Assembly: GCA_947585615.1 (NCBI GenBank)
Contig: CANPXD010000014.1
Location: forward strand, 1 to 34,728
Source of the DNA: an uncultured Clostridia bacterium
Lineage (GTDB): Bacteria > Bacillota > Clostridia > Oscillospirales > Acutalibacteraceae
DNA length: 34,728 bases
Direction of reading: 5' to 3'
Both the position numbers and the translations under genes were made by a program. Below are positions 25,511 to 34,728 of the stretch, piece by piece; position 1 is the stretch's first letter; every line of letters begins with the position of its first letter. Under the pieces are notes generated by a model, which was not told the DNA's origin, did no database searches, and worked only from the letters and a program-made list of their open reading frames with translations.

Positions 25511-27301
25511 ATGATTACAGAAGTGAAAGAAAATTTAAAATATATAATCGGTAACTGGCTCAAATGGGACAAAAAAAGTCTGCTTTTCTTTTTTGTGCGC
25601 GTTCCTGCGCTTGTTCTCCAGCCTCTTGTAACGGCATATATACCAAAGGCGATGATAGACTGTATCAGCAACGGCGCAACACCCGGCAGACTTACACTTA
25701 TTGTCGCTCTTTTAAGTCTGCTGCTGACATTTACAATCTGGATGGATCCTTTTATGAAAGAGCTTATCAGAGGCAGTGCCCGTATTATCCGTATGAGATA
25801 TGCAGTTATGGCTTTTAGAAAAAATCTGCATACCGATTATTTGAACATAGAGAGTCTTGAGGGCAGAGAAATTCAGAAACGCGCTGAGGAATTCTATAAC
25901 GCGCGTTTTTCCTCAGGCGCGGATTTTATGGAAACTTGCAATGACTTTCTTGTTTGCGTTGTGGGAGTAATCGCTTCAGCGGCACTGATTTATAGAATAA
26001 ATATTTTAATGATTTTGATTATTCTTCTGACCTGCGCAGGTGAATTTTTCCTGCTGAGGCTGCTGAATAAAAAACAGAAAAAAACGCTTGACAGTGTCTC
26101 AAAATTCACCGCAAAACTTGATTATTTTTATAAGCTGAGTAAGAACAGCGACGCGTCAAAGGATATAAAAATCTACAACTTTCAGAATTATTTTATAAAA
26201 ACAACAGCTAAAATCACAGCGGATATAGAGAAAATCATTTCAAAATATACACATCAGAGTGCTGCCGTAAGCGGAACAAGGGCGCTGCTGAATCTTGTAA
26301 GGCAGTTTATCGCTTATGCCTATCTGATTTATCTCGTAACCGCGTCAAAGCTTTCTGTTTCCGACTTTGTTTTCTACTTCGGAATCATAACAGGATTTTC
26401 AAACTGGATTATCAACCTTGTAGTGTCCTACTCAAAATTGGAACGCTGCTGCAATGACTGCGCGTCATTCAGAAAATATGTTGAAAGCGATGAGGAAAGC
26501 AAGAATAAACCCGACGCGGATTTTGATACGATAGAATCAATAGAATTCAAAAATGTGTCATTTACATATCCCTCTGCCGAAAGCAGCACGATAAACAATA
26601 TGTCATTTAAAATTGAAAAGGGCGAAAACATAGCTATTGTCGGAGAAAACGGCGCGGGCAAAACAACTGCAATAAAGCTTCTCTGCGGTCTGTATTACCC
26701 AACAGAAGGCAATATACTTATAAATAACAGAAGCAGCCGTGACTTTTCGAGGGACAGCTATTTTGATTTGTTTTCCGTTGTTTTTCAGGATTACTATTTT
26801 ATGCCGATGACTATTGCGCAGAACATCTGCGCAAAAAAAGATTACGACAGAGAGAAGCTGTATTCTGCGCTTGAACAGGCAGGAATCGCTGATAAAATAA
26901 ACCGTCTTGAAAAAAAGGAAAATGCTCTTATGGTGCGCGAGGTTTACAGGGACGCGGCAGATTTTTCAGGCGGAGAAAAACAGAAACTTCTGCTTGCAAA
27001 GGCAGTATACAAAAATGCGCCGGTTCTTATTCTTGATGAGCCGACTGCGGCTCTCGATCCCATATCCGAAAACGAGCTTTATCTGAAATACAACGAGCTG
27101 ACTGAAAACAAAATTTCATTTTTTATTTCCCACCGTCTTTCTTCAACACGCTTTTGCGACAGAATTCTGTTTATAAAAGACGGCAGAGTGGCTGAGTGCG
27201 GAACGCACGAGGAATTGATGCACCTCAAAGGAGCGTATTACAGAATGTATCAGCTCCAGAGCTGTTATTATAAGGAAATGGGGGTTGAACTGTATGAGTA
27301 A
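25511..27301 (+). CDS. ABC transporter, fused permease/ATP-binding protein (exporter type)
   Basis: Likely start MITEVKENLKYIIGNWLKWDKKS with AAAGG upstream (track start 25256 is unsupported); Walker A GENGAGKTT, Q-loop VVFQDYYF, signature FSGGEKQK, Walker B VLILDEPTAALD, H-loop SHR. Confidence 0.9.
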   Translation: MITEVKENLKYIIGNWLKWDKKSLLFFFVRVPALVLQPLVTAYIPKAMIDCISNGATPGRLTLIVALLSLLLTFTIWMDPFMKELIRGSARIIRMRYAVMAFRKNLHTDYLNIESLEGREIQKRAEEFYNARFSSGADFMETCNDFLVCVVGVIASAALIYRINILMILIILLTCAGEFFLLRLLNKKQKKTLDSVSKFTAKLDYFYKLSKNSDASKDIKIYNFQNYFIKTTAKITADIEKIISKYTHQSAAVSGTRALLNLVRQFIAYAYLIYLVTASKLSVSDFVFYFGIITGFSNWIINLVVSYSKLERCCNDCASFRKYVESDEESKNKPDADFDTIESIEFKNVSFTYPSAESSTINNMSFKIEKGENIAIVGENGAGKTTAIKLLCGLYYPTEGNILINNRSSRDFSRDSYFDLFSVVFQDYYFMPMTIAQNICAKKDYDREKLYSALEQAGIADKINRLEKKENALMVREVYRDAADFSGGEKQKLLLAKAVYKNAPVLILDEPTAALDPISENELYLKYNELTENKISFFISHRLSSTRFCDRILFIKDGRVAECGTHEELMHLKGAYYRMYQLQSCYYKEMGVELYE

Positions 27302-29120
27302 GGTGAATACGGTATTTAAAATATACAGAGAAATACAGAGCCTTGAAAAACGTATACTGCCTGCTGTTGCCGTACAGTCCGTAACAGCCTCTGTAAGACC
27401 GTTTGTAAACATATTTTTTACGGCAAAGCTCATTGATCTGCTTCAGGCAAAAGCTGATTATAAAACGCTTGTTTTTTACATCTGCCTTGCGATAGCAATA
27501 AATTTCGTGCTGTTTTTTCTTGGAAGTTTTCTTGACGATTATTCGGAAAATCTGAGAAATCTTCTTTTAAATAAGGAAAATAAAAAGGTAGCCTCTAAGC
27601 TTTATAAAACAGAATACAGTATGCTTGAAAACAGTGATTTCAAACAGCTTGTTCACAGGCATGAGGAGGCGGAAAAAAGCCGATGGGCACGCTTTCCGTA
27701 TTTCGTTTGGACAACATTCAGGTTTTTAAACGGTTTGTTCACCCTGATAATATCGGTTATAATCATCATTCCGCTGCTAAAAGCGGGTTTTATAACAACA
27801 GGCAATTCATTCTTTGAAAAGCCGGTATTTCTTATAACGATAATATGCTCGATTCTCGCCATGGCAGTGATTATTCTGCTTGTCGCTGTCAATTTAAATA
27901 AATCATATTTAAAGGCAAATGAATCTTATGCGGAGCTTGACAGAATTTTTTATGCGTTTATTGATATTTTTGCCGATTACAGAACGGGAAAGGAAATCAG
28001 GCTTTATAAAGAGCAGGATTTGATAGACGGTATTGCTACGGATAAAATACTTACAGACGGCGAAAAAACCCTGAGGCGTATATCCATGCACACAGCGAAG
28101 GCAAGTTCATTTGTTGCCATACTCGGCGCGCTTGTAGGCTTCGGCGTTTATCTCTTTATAGGAATAAAGGGACTGTTCGGAATTTTCGGAATCGGCTCTC
28201 TTGTGCTTTATTGCGGTTCTTTTATGCAGATTATAAACGGGATAATGATGATGGCAAACACCCTTGGCAAGCTCGAGGAGATAATACCGCTTGCCGAATG
28301 TTATTTTGAAATTCTTAATACAAAAGACAATATGCGCTTCGGCAGCAAAGAGCTTGATCCGAACGGAAAATTTAAAATAGAATTCAAGAACGTATCGTTT
28401 AAATATCCCGGCACTGAAAATTACGCGCTCAGAGATATTAATATAAAAATTGAAAACGGCGAAAGTCTTGCCGTAGTCAGCAGAAACGGCAGCGGCAAAA
28501 CAACATTTATAAAGCTGCTTTGCAGACTTTATGATGTTACCGAAGGAGAAATTCTGATTAACGGAATTAATATTGCGCAGTATAGTCAGGATAGCCTGAA
28601 CAGAATTTATTCTGTTGTTTTTCAGGATTTTAAAATTTTTTCCACCACACTTGCGCAAAACATTTCAGCCGGCGGCAGTTATAACAAAAATAGGCTTATG
28701 ACCTCGCTCGAAAAGGCAAATATAAAGAACCGCGTGCTGGAAATGAAGAATGCCGAAAACACATATATGTATAAAGATCTGGACAGAGCAGGCGTTGAAA
28801 TTTCAGGCGGAGAGGCGCAGAGGCTTGCGCTTGCAAGAGCGCTCTATAAGGACGCGCCTATTGTGATTCTTGATGAGCCGACTGCGGCGCTGGATCCGAT
28901 TGCCGAAAATGAAATATACAGCCGTTTTAATTCTTTTGTTGATAATAAAACAGCAATTTATATTTCTCATAGACTTTCAAGCTGCGTTTTCTGCGACAGA
29001 ATAGCTGTTTTTGACAATGGCGCTCTTGTTCAGACAGGAACGCATTCATCGCTCCTGTCCGACAAAACCGGTGTGTATAAAAAACTCTGGAGCTCACAGG
29101 CTGAATATTATATTCATTAA
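27294..29120 (+). CDS. ABC transporter, fused permease/ATP-binding protein (partner of the preceding gene)
   Basis: Start ATG at 27294 overlaps the upstream stop (ATGAGTAA, 8 nt); Walker A SRNGSGKTT, VVFQDFKIF, signature ISGGEAQR, Walker B VILDEPTAALD, SHR. Confidence 0.9.
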   Translation: MSKVNTVFKIYREIQSLEKRILPAVAVQSVTASVRPFVNIFFTAKLIDLLQAKADYKTLVFYICLAIAINFVLFFLGSFLDDYSENLRNLLLNKENKKVASKLYKTEYSMLENSDFKQLVHRHEEAEKSRWARFPYFVWTTFRFLNGLFTLIISVIIIIPLLKAGFITTGNSFFEKPVFLITIICSILAMAVIILLVAVNLNKSYLKANESYAELDRIFYAFIDIFADYRTGKEIRLYKEQDLIDGIATDKILTDGEKTLRRISMHTAKASSFVAILGALVGFGVYLFIGIKGLFGIFGIGSLVLYCGSFMQIINGIMMMANTLGKLEEIIPLAECYFEILNTKDNMRFGSKELDPNGKFKIEFKNVSFKYPGTENYALRDINIKIENGESLAVVSRNGSGKTTFIKLLCRLYDVTEGEILINGINIAQYSQDSLNRIYSVVFQDFKIFSTTLAQNISAGGSYNKNRLMTSLEKANIKNRVLEMKNAENTYMYKDLDRAGVEISGGEAQRLALARALYKDAPIVILDEPTAALDPIAENEIYSRFNSFVDNKTAIYISHRLSSCVFCDRIAVFDNGALVQTGTHSSLLSDKTGVYKKLWSSQAEYYIH

Positions 29121-29169
29121 AAGGCAATACCCTGACTGAAAAAAATGACGCGTAAATAATCATCATAAA

Positions 29170-29199
29170 ATCCCCCTCTTCCGAACGGAAGAGGGGGAT
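29170..29199. terminator. Stem-loop terminator of cassette 3, shared bidirectionally with the ABC operon
   Basis: ATCCCCCTCTTCC-GAAC-GGAAGAGGGGGAT, same stem as cassette 2 in inverted orientation. Confidence 0.85.
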
Positions 29200-29253
29200 T
29201 GATTGTTTCATTCCGGATTTTTAAAATTCAACTTCCACAGGATAACCGCCGTC
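29170..29253 (-). repeat. Right arm of the 84-bp perfect inverted repeat
   Basis: Exact reverse complement of 19560-19643. Confidence 0.9.
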
Positions 29254-29364
29254 AAGGCTTATATCGCCCCAGTCCGGCGCGCCGCTTAGTCCTGCTGTTG
29301 CGATTTTATCGCAAAGATTATATTCAAGAATTTCAATATCCGGCTCTTTGTAAGTTCTTTTCAT
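29221..29364 (-). CDS. 47-aa small conserved ORF, cassette 3
   Basis: MKRTYKEPDIEILEYNLCDKIATAGLSGAPDWGDISLDGGYPVEVEF*; RBS GGGAGGCCGACAG, 15 nt after the stop of the giant gene. Confidence 0.87.
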   Translation of the reverse strand: MKRTYKEPDIEILEYNLCDKIATAGLSGAPDWGDISLDGGYPVEVEF

Positions 29365-29379
29365 CTGTCGGCCTCCCAA

Positions 29380-32300
29380 TCATTTAAGCTCAGCTTTTAC
29401 AACATCGGAGTATACGGTATGCCTGCCCGTTCCATCTTTGTATATTACATATGCGCAATAAGAAACCGCAAGTCCTTCAGGATGATTTTTGCCGTAACCT
29501 ATTGAAGCCGCAAATTCGTTGTCAGCCATCATTGTTGCCAACGGTGCGGAAAGGTTGAGAACCTTCTTTGCATTGCTTACATCACTGAGCGTGATTTTTT
29601 CTGACTGATTGCCGCTTGCGTCAAGTACAATGCCGACTCCCTCAACAGTTATATCTTCTTTTGTCGCGAAGAAGCCTACAAACTGTGCTCTCTTTTCCGG
29701 ACTTGTAACAGGTGTGCTGATTACGGAAACCTCAACCGTGTCTGTATGTCCGGCAAGTTCACTTTCGCTTACCTGCTGAATGGCAACGCTCTGGCAAGCG
29801 TAGAAACTGTAAGTGTCGCCGTATTTAAGGATTTTTCCTGTATTCGCGTCTTTCAAAGCTGCCGCGCCCGGAATGGATACGGTTATATATTGATTCCATA
29901 CAATGCCTGTCTTCGGGTATCCGTCGACACTGCTTCCGCTTTCGTCGCGAAGATCTATTTCATAACCGCCTGATCTTTCTTCCGGCTTGTAATTTACAAG
30001 GAGCGTAACTTTCTCCGTTCCTTCGTCAAAGGTTATTGTTCCGTCTGTCTGATAGGTCTGCTCGTTTGCCATATCCTTGAAACCGTCTACCGTGAAGAAG
30101 ATACGATTCGGAACAGGAGCGTCGGACAAATTATATTTGATTGTTTTGTCCGGCTGTATTTCCGCATAATCATACGCGATCGGAACTTTTGAATCCGGAT
30201 TATTTATAAATGTAATCTGAATAAATTTGCTTTCTTCTTCTTCGTTCTTCGCGGTTGTGTAAAGCTCTGTGTCACCTCTTACATTAAATGTATAGGTTGG
30301 AGCGGTGAGCATATAAGAAGTTTCCTGAGTCTGGTTCGTGCCTTTTGCCGTTACCTTGCCGGACCACGCGACCGCTTCTTCGCCTCCCGTGGGGTTTTTA
30401 AGTTCAATGGCGTCGTCATAATAGAACTCTCCCGCCTCAGACGCTGAGGTTGAATAACCGACCGTATAACCGATACCATCCGCGCCATTTGTTCTTGTTA
30501 CATAATACGGTTTCTTGTTCGCGCCGTAAACCGTAATCTTGTACTTGTAATGGTAATTGTTGATAGCGGTTTGTATAGTCTCTGCGGAAGCGTCATAATT
30601 ATAGCCTGTATAATCCTTGCCTGCGATTGTTATTGTTTCGCTGACGCTTGCCTTTGCCTTTTCAACTTCCTTGCGGATTTCATCGATGTTGTATTCGTCC
30701 GCATTGTCTATCTTTTCAAATTTTTCAAGCTCGTCATCATATGCGTCGGAATTTGTTGTATTTTCTTCCAGCTTAACCTGGGCGGCGGCTAACTTTCTGC
30801 GTTCGCTCGTAATTTGACTGTTTTCTTTGTCACTTGTTCTGCTCTGCTTATAGGTTGAGTAATCAAAATATGATGCGCTGTCAACAATATTTTTGACCTC
30901 TTTAAGAGCCGCGGCGGTATACGTATACGTTTCGCTTTCAAGTGCGCTGAGAAGATCGTTTTTGTTTGAATTATAAACCGCCCAGTCAGCAGGTGTATAT
31001 AGCTCCTGACCGCATTCGTCGCATTTTCCGTTACTGTCTAATGTATCTACACATTCTACATAGCCGTCGGATTTTGCGGGACAGCCGTTTTCGCATACAT
31101 AGGAATGAGAATGTCCGTCACCTTTAAGCTCATCTTTGTCTTCAGGTCCCGCTAAATCTTCGTTGAGATTTGGAGAATATACGAATTTATGTTCAACATA
31201 ATTTGAGCAGAATTCGCACTTGCCGTCTGAATTGTCGCCGTCCGTGCATCCTTCAATTATTCCTGTGTTTAATTCGCACGGTTCGTTAGCGCAGGTTTTG
31301 GTGTGCGTTCCGCATTCGTCGCTTGCGGCATAGTTCAGATCATGCTCTAAATATCCGCGGCAAAGGTCGCACCTTCCGTCGGCAAAGAGATCTCCTTCGC
31401 TGCATTTTTGAGCCTGCTTCGCCTCTTCCAATTCCTCACCTGTGAGATCGTGATTATGGCAGTCATAGGTATGCGTGCCGCAGGAGGTCTGTATATATTC
31501 AAGGTGATGTTCCATTGTATCATGGCAGTAGTCGCAAAGCAATGAGCCTGCTTCGGCAGCTTCATTGGTGCATGATTCAGGAACTCTCGTGTGCTCACTG
31601 CAGTCTTCTCTTGAACAGTATTTGTAATGTTTACCGCAGTATGCCTGCTCGTCAGTTCCTTCCAGAGGTTCTGAGTCATAAATATAGTCATGACCGAGAG
31701 CGGCAACATTCGTATCTGTTTTTTGATTCGAGCATATGCCGCAAAGATAAACAGCTGTTCCCGTTTCCGTACAGGTAGGCGCTTTTGTCGTTCCGTCAAC
31801 AGTTATCTCGGAATAATTGTGCTCTCCGTCGGGATTAATTGCAGCCTTTACGGCTTCAAGAGCGGAATTAAGATTGTTGTATCTCGTCTGGCATTCATTT
31901 ACAATCGCGTCGTTTGACATAGTTTTATATTCCATGTCCTTTTTGGCGGCACCGAGCTTAGCTATAAAATCAGCGTATTTTGCCTGATCGTAGCAGCCGT
32001 AAGCGTTATCGAACGATTCTGCCAGAAACTGGTTTGCCTCGTCTATTTTTTCAAACAGGGGAACTACGTCAATAACCGTTATGGTTTGAGTTAAATTCGA
32101 AAAAGTTCCGTCAAAAGTTTTGTGATTATTACCTGAACGAAAAGCAAAGTAGTAATGAATCGGAGGAGAAGCATAATTATATATTTTTATATCTTCAACA
32201 GTATATTCCTTATTTTCATTTACTTTGGAAATACTAGTGGTTATATCTCCAAGAACAGTTAAATTCCCTTCTTGAGTAATATTAATATAGTTTTTGGTGT

Positions 32301-34710
32301 CATCACCTATTTGAGATTTTGTCAATGCACCATGGTAGGTTAAACCTGCATCAAAATTATCACTTTTTTTGGCAGATCCGCCCTCTTTCCAAGTGACAGT
32401 CATTGTAGAGCCGTCTTCATAGGCATATTTGTCAAATGGTGAAGTTGAAGAAAAAGCTAAAAAATGAAGCCGATAACCGTATCCTGCTGTATTGTTAAAA
32501 GCAATATTATAAGGCGTTGTTAGCTCTAATTTTTTTCTATTGGTTCTGAATACCGTTTTTTGAGTTGTTACTCCCGCCAAAAAAGCAGACAAAGAATTAT
32601 TATTTCCTGTTGTAGAAGCTTCGGTATCACCAATGGTCTCATTGACTATTTCTCCGTTTGGCATTGTCGTAAATGCCAGTGTAAGTTTTTTTATTGCTTC
32701 GCGCAGCGCGTTCACATGATCTTGATAAGCATTCCACTCTTTGGCTTCCGCCTCCATATAATTATTTGATTTGATTTCATTGTCCGGAAGCGTCGGATAG
32801 TCGGTAACTTTAAGCGAATCCGAATACTGTTGCGCCACGCCGATTGCTTCTGCCAATTGCGCGTAATTTATATAATCATTTGAATTATAATTTTTAGCTT
32901 CTGAGATAAGTTCGTCAAGGCTTGTTGTGTTAAGCCGCAGCGCCTTTATTGCGTCCATAACGGCAAGAGCCGCCTGCTCAACCTTATACTGTTCTTCTTT
33001 CCTTACGGGGAGATTTTGTTCGCCGTCAGGGTAAATGATGTTAAATTGTTCCTCAACAACCTCAAGGAGCGCGTTAAAGGATTTCGCTGTATAATAGATG
33101 TTTGTAAGACCTTTGGCTATCGCTCTTGCCTGGTCAAATATCGTTGTGTCGGCAACGTCCTCGCTGAAATAGGTGAGATCGAAATACGCCGCGTCAAGGT
33201 CGCTTTGAAGTTTGTCTATCTCCGTCTGGGAAAGCGTGTAGCCGTTATTTTTAACATCCTTAACAGCCTGGATGGCGGCGTCATATGCTTTTACAAAATT
33301 ATTCCATGTCGTATTAGTATAAATCTGCTGTTTTGTATCCGCGGTCGTGTTGCCGTTATTGTAAATCGTCATCATATCTTCAACGGTATCGCTGAGGGTA
33401 TACATAATTCCTGCGGGATTTTTAAGAAGCTCATTTTTTATACCGTCATAGTCATTTACGGCACCGGATATTTCATTTGCGACAGATTTAACCTGCTCTC
33501 TTGTGTATGTGTAATTGGAACTATTTCCTTTTTTATTATCATCATTACCATAAACACTATTGTAGGGTATTCCTGTAAGTCTGTCAATTGCGCTGATATA
33601 TTGGAGCGCTTTATCGGTAGATGTACTTGTTAATAATGAAAGTCCGCTAAGCGTATCATCATCTTCTACATATACTGCTTCAGCAAGTCTGGTCTGAACA
33701 GGAATATAGTTCACTATGAACAATGGAATTGCTGACGCCGAAATCGTTCCGGCGTTATGCTGAAGTTTATTATTTTCTTGCTGTTGAAAATTCCAAACAA
33801 TTGTATTGATTTCCTTGCTGTATTCTTTGTCGCCTAAAGTACAATCAATATACATAGTGTTTGAGTAATATACGGTTTGATTTGTTTTAGGCATAACTGC
33901 AGTAGAAACATAAGTATTTTTGTGGTTTAATTTGTTTATAGCCTGCGTTTGGTATCCCGGAGACCCAGTGGCATAGCCGTGAGACATTTGATTAAATGAA
34001 ACTGTAACACTCAAATCGGTTGATGACGGATACATATACGCAATTGTTCTTCCTGTTGTCTGTCCAAGATATGATAATCCTTTTCCAAAAACGGTAACAG
34101 GCATCGCCATTGTGTTTCCGTCATAGAGAAATACAGCCGTTCCATATTGAGCTCCCTGTTGTGTTTTTTTATTCGATTGTATACCTGATGCACCATCATA
34201 GTCACTTTGAACATAATTGGACTTATCGCTTACGCCGTCAGTATAAAGGGCATTGGAAAGCTGGTCGCCTGATACAAGCGAATGTGCCTGACCAGGCTCT
34301 GACGTATAAGAACCGTCTGCCGCCGATGTGGCGAGTGTCGGAGAGGAGTAATCACCCATTTTCCCGATAGCTGTCTCAAGGGCGCTGATTTTCTGATTCA
34401 TTTCGTCCTCTGAAAACGTGTATCCATCCGCGCCGACCTTGCAGAGATCATAGTATTTTCGTGCGTCAAGATAAGCGTCATACGCCTGTTTCATATTTGT
34501 TTTTACAGTTGTAAGATTCCTCAAAGTTACCGAATAATTGTTCAGAGCGTCAATCAGAGGAAGATACGGATCTGAACTTTCAATAGCCTCAACTGCCGCT
34601 GAAGCGCTTTCGGGCTTTGCAAGGCTGAGTCCGATAAACGGAATGGAAGTCAGCGCCATAATGAGTGAAAGCATGGCGCAGAGCATCCTTTTTGATAGCT
34701 TAACTTTCAT
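29380..34710 (-). CDS. Giant secreted/surface protein, cassette 3, with Cys/His-rich repeat region
   Basis: ORF of 1776 aa; signal peptide MKVKLSKRMLCAMLSLIMALTSIPFIGLSLA; diverged version of the cassette 1/2 C-terminal module (YTFNVRGDTELY..., EKRAQFVGFFA..., VLDASGN..., YCAYVIYKDGTGRHTVYSDVVKAELK). Confidence 0.95.
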   Translation of the reverse strand: MKVKLSKRMLCAMLSLIMALTSIPFIGLSLAKPESASAAVEAIESSDPYLPLIDALNNYSVTLRNLTTVKTNMKQAYDAYLDARKYYDLCKVGADGYTFSEDEMNQKISALETAIGKMGDYSSPTLATSAADGSYTSEPGQAHSLVSGDQLSNALYTDGVSDKSNYVQSDYDGASGIQSNKKTQQGAQYGTAVFLYDGNTMAMPVTVFGKGLSYLGQTTGRTIAYMYPSSTDLSVTVSFNQMSHGYATGSPGYQTQAINKLNHKNTYVSTAVMPKTNQTVYYSNTMYIDCTLGDKEYSKEINTIVWNFQQQENNKLQHNAGTISASAIPLFIVNYIPVQTRLAEAVYVEDDDTLSGLSLLTSTSTDKALQYISAIDRLTGIPYNSVYGNDDNKKGNSSNYTYTREQVKSVANEISGAVNDYDGIKNELLKNPAGIMYTLSDTVEDMMTIYNNGNTTADTKQQIYTNTTWNNFVKAYDAAIQAVKDVKNNGYTLSQTEIDKLQSDLDAAYFDLTYFSEDVADTTIFDQARAIAKGLTNIYYTAKSFNALLEVVEEQFNIIYPDGEQNLPVRKEEQYKVEQAALAVMDAIKALRLNTTSLDELISEAKNYNSNDYINYAQLAEAIGVAQQYSDSLKVTDYPTLPDNEIKSNNYMEAEAKEWNAYQDHVNALREAIKKLTLAFTTMPNGEIVNETIGDTEASTTGNNNSLSAFLAGVTTQKTVFRTNRKKLELTTPYNIAFNNTAGYGYRLHFLAFSSTSPFDKYAYEDGSTMTVTWKEGGSAKKSDNFDAGLTYHGALTKSQIGDDTKNYINITQEGNLTVLGDITTSISKVNENKEYTVEDIKIYNYASPPIHYYFAFRSGNNHKTFDGTFSNLTQTITVIDVVPLFEKIDEANQFLAESFDNAYGCYDQAKYADFIAKLGAAKKDMEYKTMSNDAIVNECQTRYNNLNSALEAVKAAINPDGEHNYSEITVDGTTKAPTCTETGTAVYLCGICSNQKTDTNVAALGHDYIYDSEPLEGTDEQAYCGKHYKYCSREDCSEHTRVPESCTNEAAEAGSLLCDYCHDTMEHHLEYIQTSCGTHTYDCHNHDLTGEELEEAKQAQKCSEGDLFADGRCDLCRGYLEHDLNYAASDECGTHTKTCANEPCELNTGIIEGCTDGDNSDGKCEFCSNYVEHKFVYSPNLNEDLAGPEDKDELKGDGHSHSYVCENGCPAKSDGYVECVDTLDSNGKCDECGQELYTPADWAVYNSNKNDLLSALESETYTYTAAALKEVKNIVDSASYFDYSTYKQSRTSDKENSQITSERRKLAAAQVKLEENTTNSDAYDDELEKFEKIDNADEYNIDEIRKEVEKAKASVSETITIAGKDYTGYNYDASAETIQTAINNYHYKYKITVYGANKKPYYVTRTNGADGIGYTVGYSTSASEAGEFYYDDAIELKNPTGGEEAVAWSGKVTAKGTNQTQETSYMLTAPTYTFNVRGDTELYTTAKNEEEESKFIQITFINNPDSKVPIAYDYAEIQPDKTIKYNLSDAPVPNRIFFTVDGFKDMANEQTYQTDGTITFDEGTEKVTLLVNYKPEERSGGYEIDLRDESGSSVDGYPKTGIVWNQYITVSIPGAAALKDANTGKILKYGDTYSFYACQSVAIQQVSESELAGHTDTVEVSVISTPVTSPEKRAQFVGFFATKEDITVEGVGIVLDASGNQSEKITLSDVSNAKKVLNLSAPLATMMADNEFAASIGYGKNHPEGLAVSYCAYVIYKDGTGRHTVYSDVVKAELK

Positions 34711-34728
34711 AAAAATAACCTCCTTGAA
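34652..34728 (-). repeat. 77-bp match to the 5' end of cassette 2
   Basis: Reverse complement of 14331-14407, truncated by the window end. Confidence 0.85.

Noticed and set aside
31347-31799. 150-aa minus-strand ORF
   Set aside because: Alternative frame within the Cys-rich part of the cassette 3 giant gene; no RBS or motifs seen.
33016-33633. 205-aa plus-strand ORF
   Set aside because: Antisense shadow of the cassette 3 giant gene with no recognisable motifs.

Overview
This is a Firmicutes/Clostridia-like chromosomal window. It opens with ordinary genes: a truncated pyruvate:ferredoxin oxidoreductase, a membrane-anchored low-complexity protein, glutamine-dependent NAD+ synthetase, an acidic orphan ORF and an acyltransferase-3. 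The rest is an accessory region built around three copies of a repeated cassette. Each cassette encodes a giant secreted protein (about 1683, 1695 and 1776 aa) with a near-identical signal peptide and a related C-terminal module. A 47-aa ORF, MKR(I/T)YKEPD(I/V)EIL..., absent from the supplied ORF track, starts 12-15 nt downstream of each giant gene. A conserved stem-loop terminator follows. Cassettes 1 and 2 are divergent and share a 23-bp box upstream. Cassettes 2 and 3 are convergent, and their 3' ends form an 84-bp perfect inverted repeat flanking a ~9.5-kb block. That block carries a domain-swapped GH3 beta-glucosidase, a GtrA-like protein, two metallophosphoesterases and a paired ABC exporter. 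The giant-protein/47-aa-peptide cassette is the best candidate for an undescribed system; its function cannot be determined from sequence alone. All calls come from reading translations and motifs; no database search was run.
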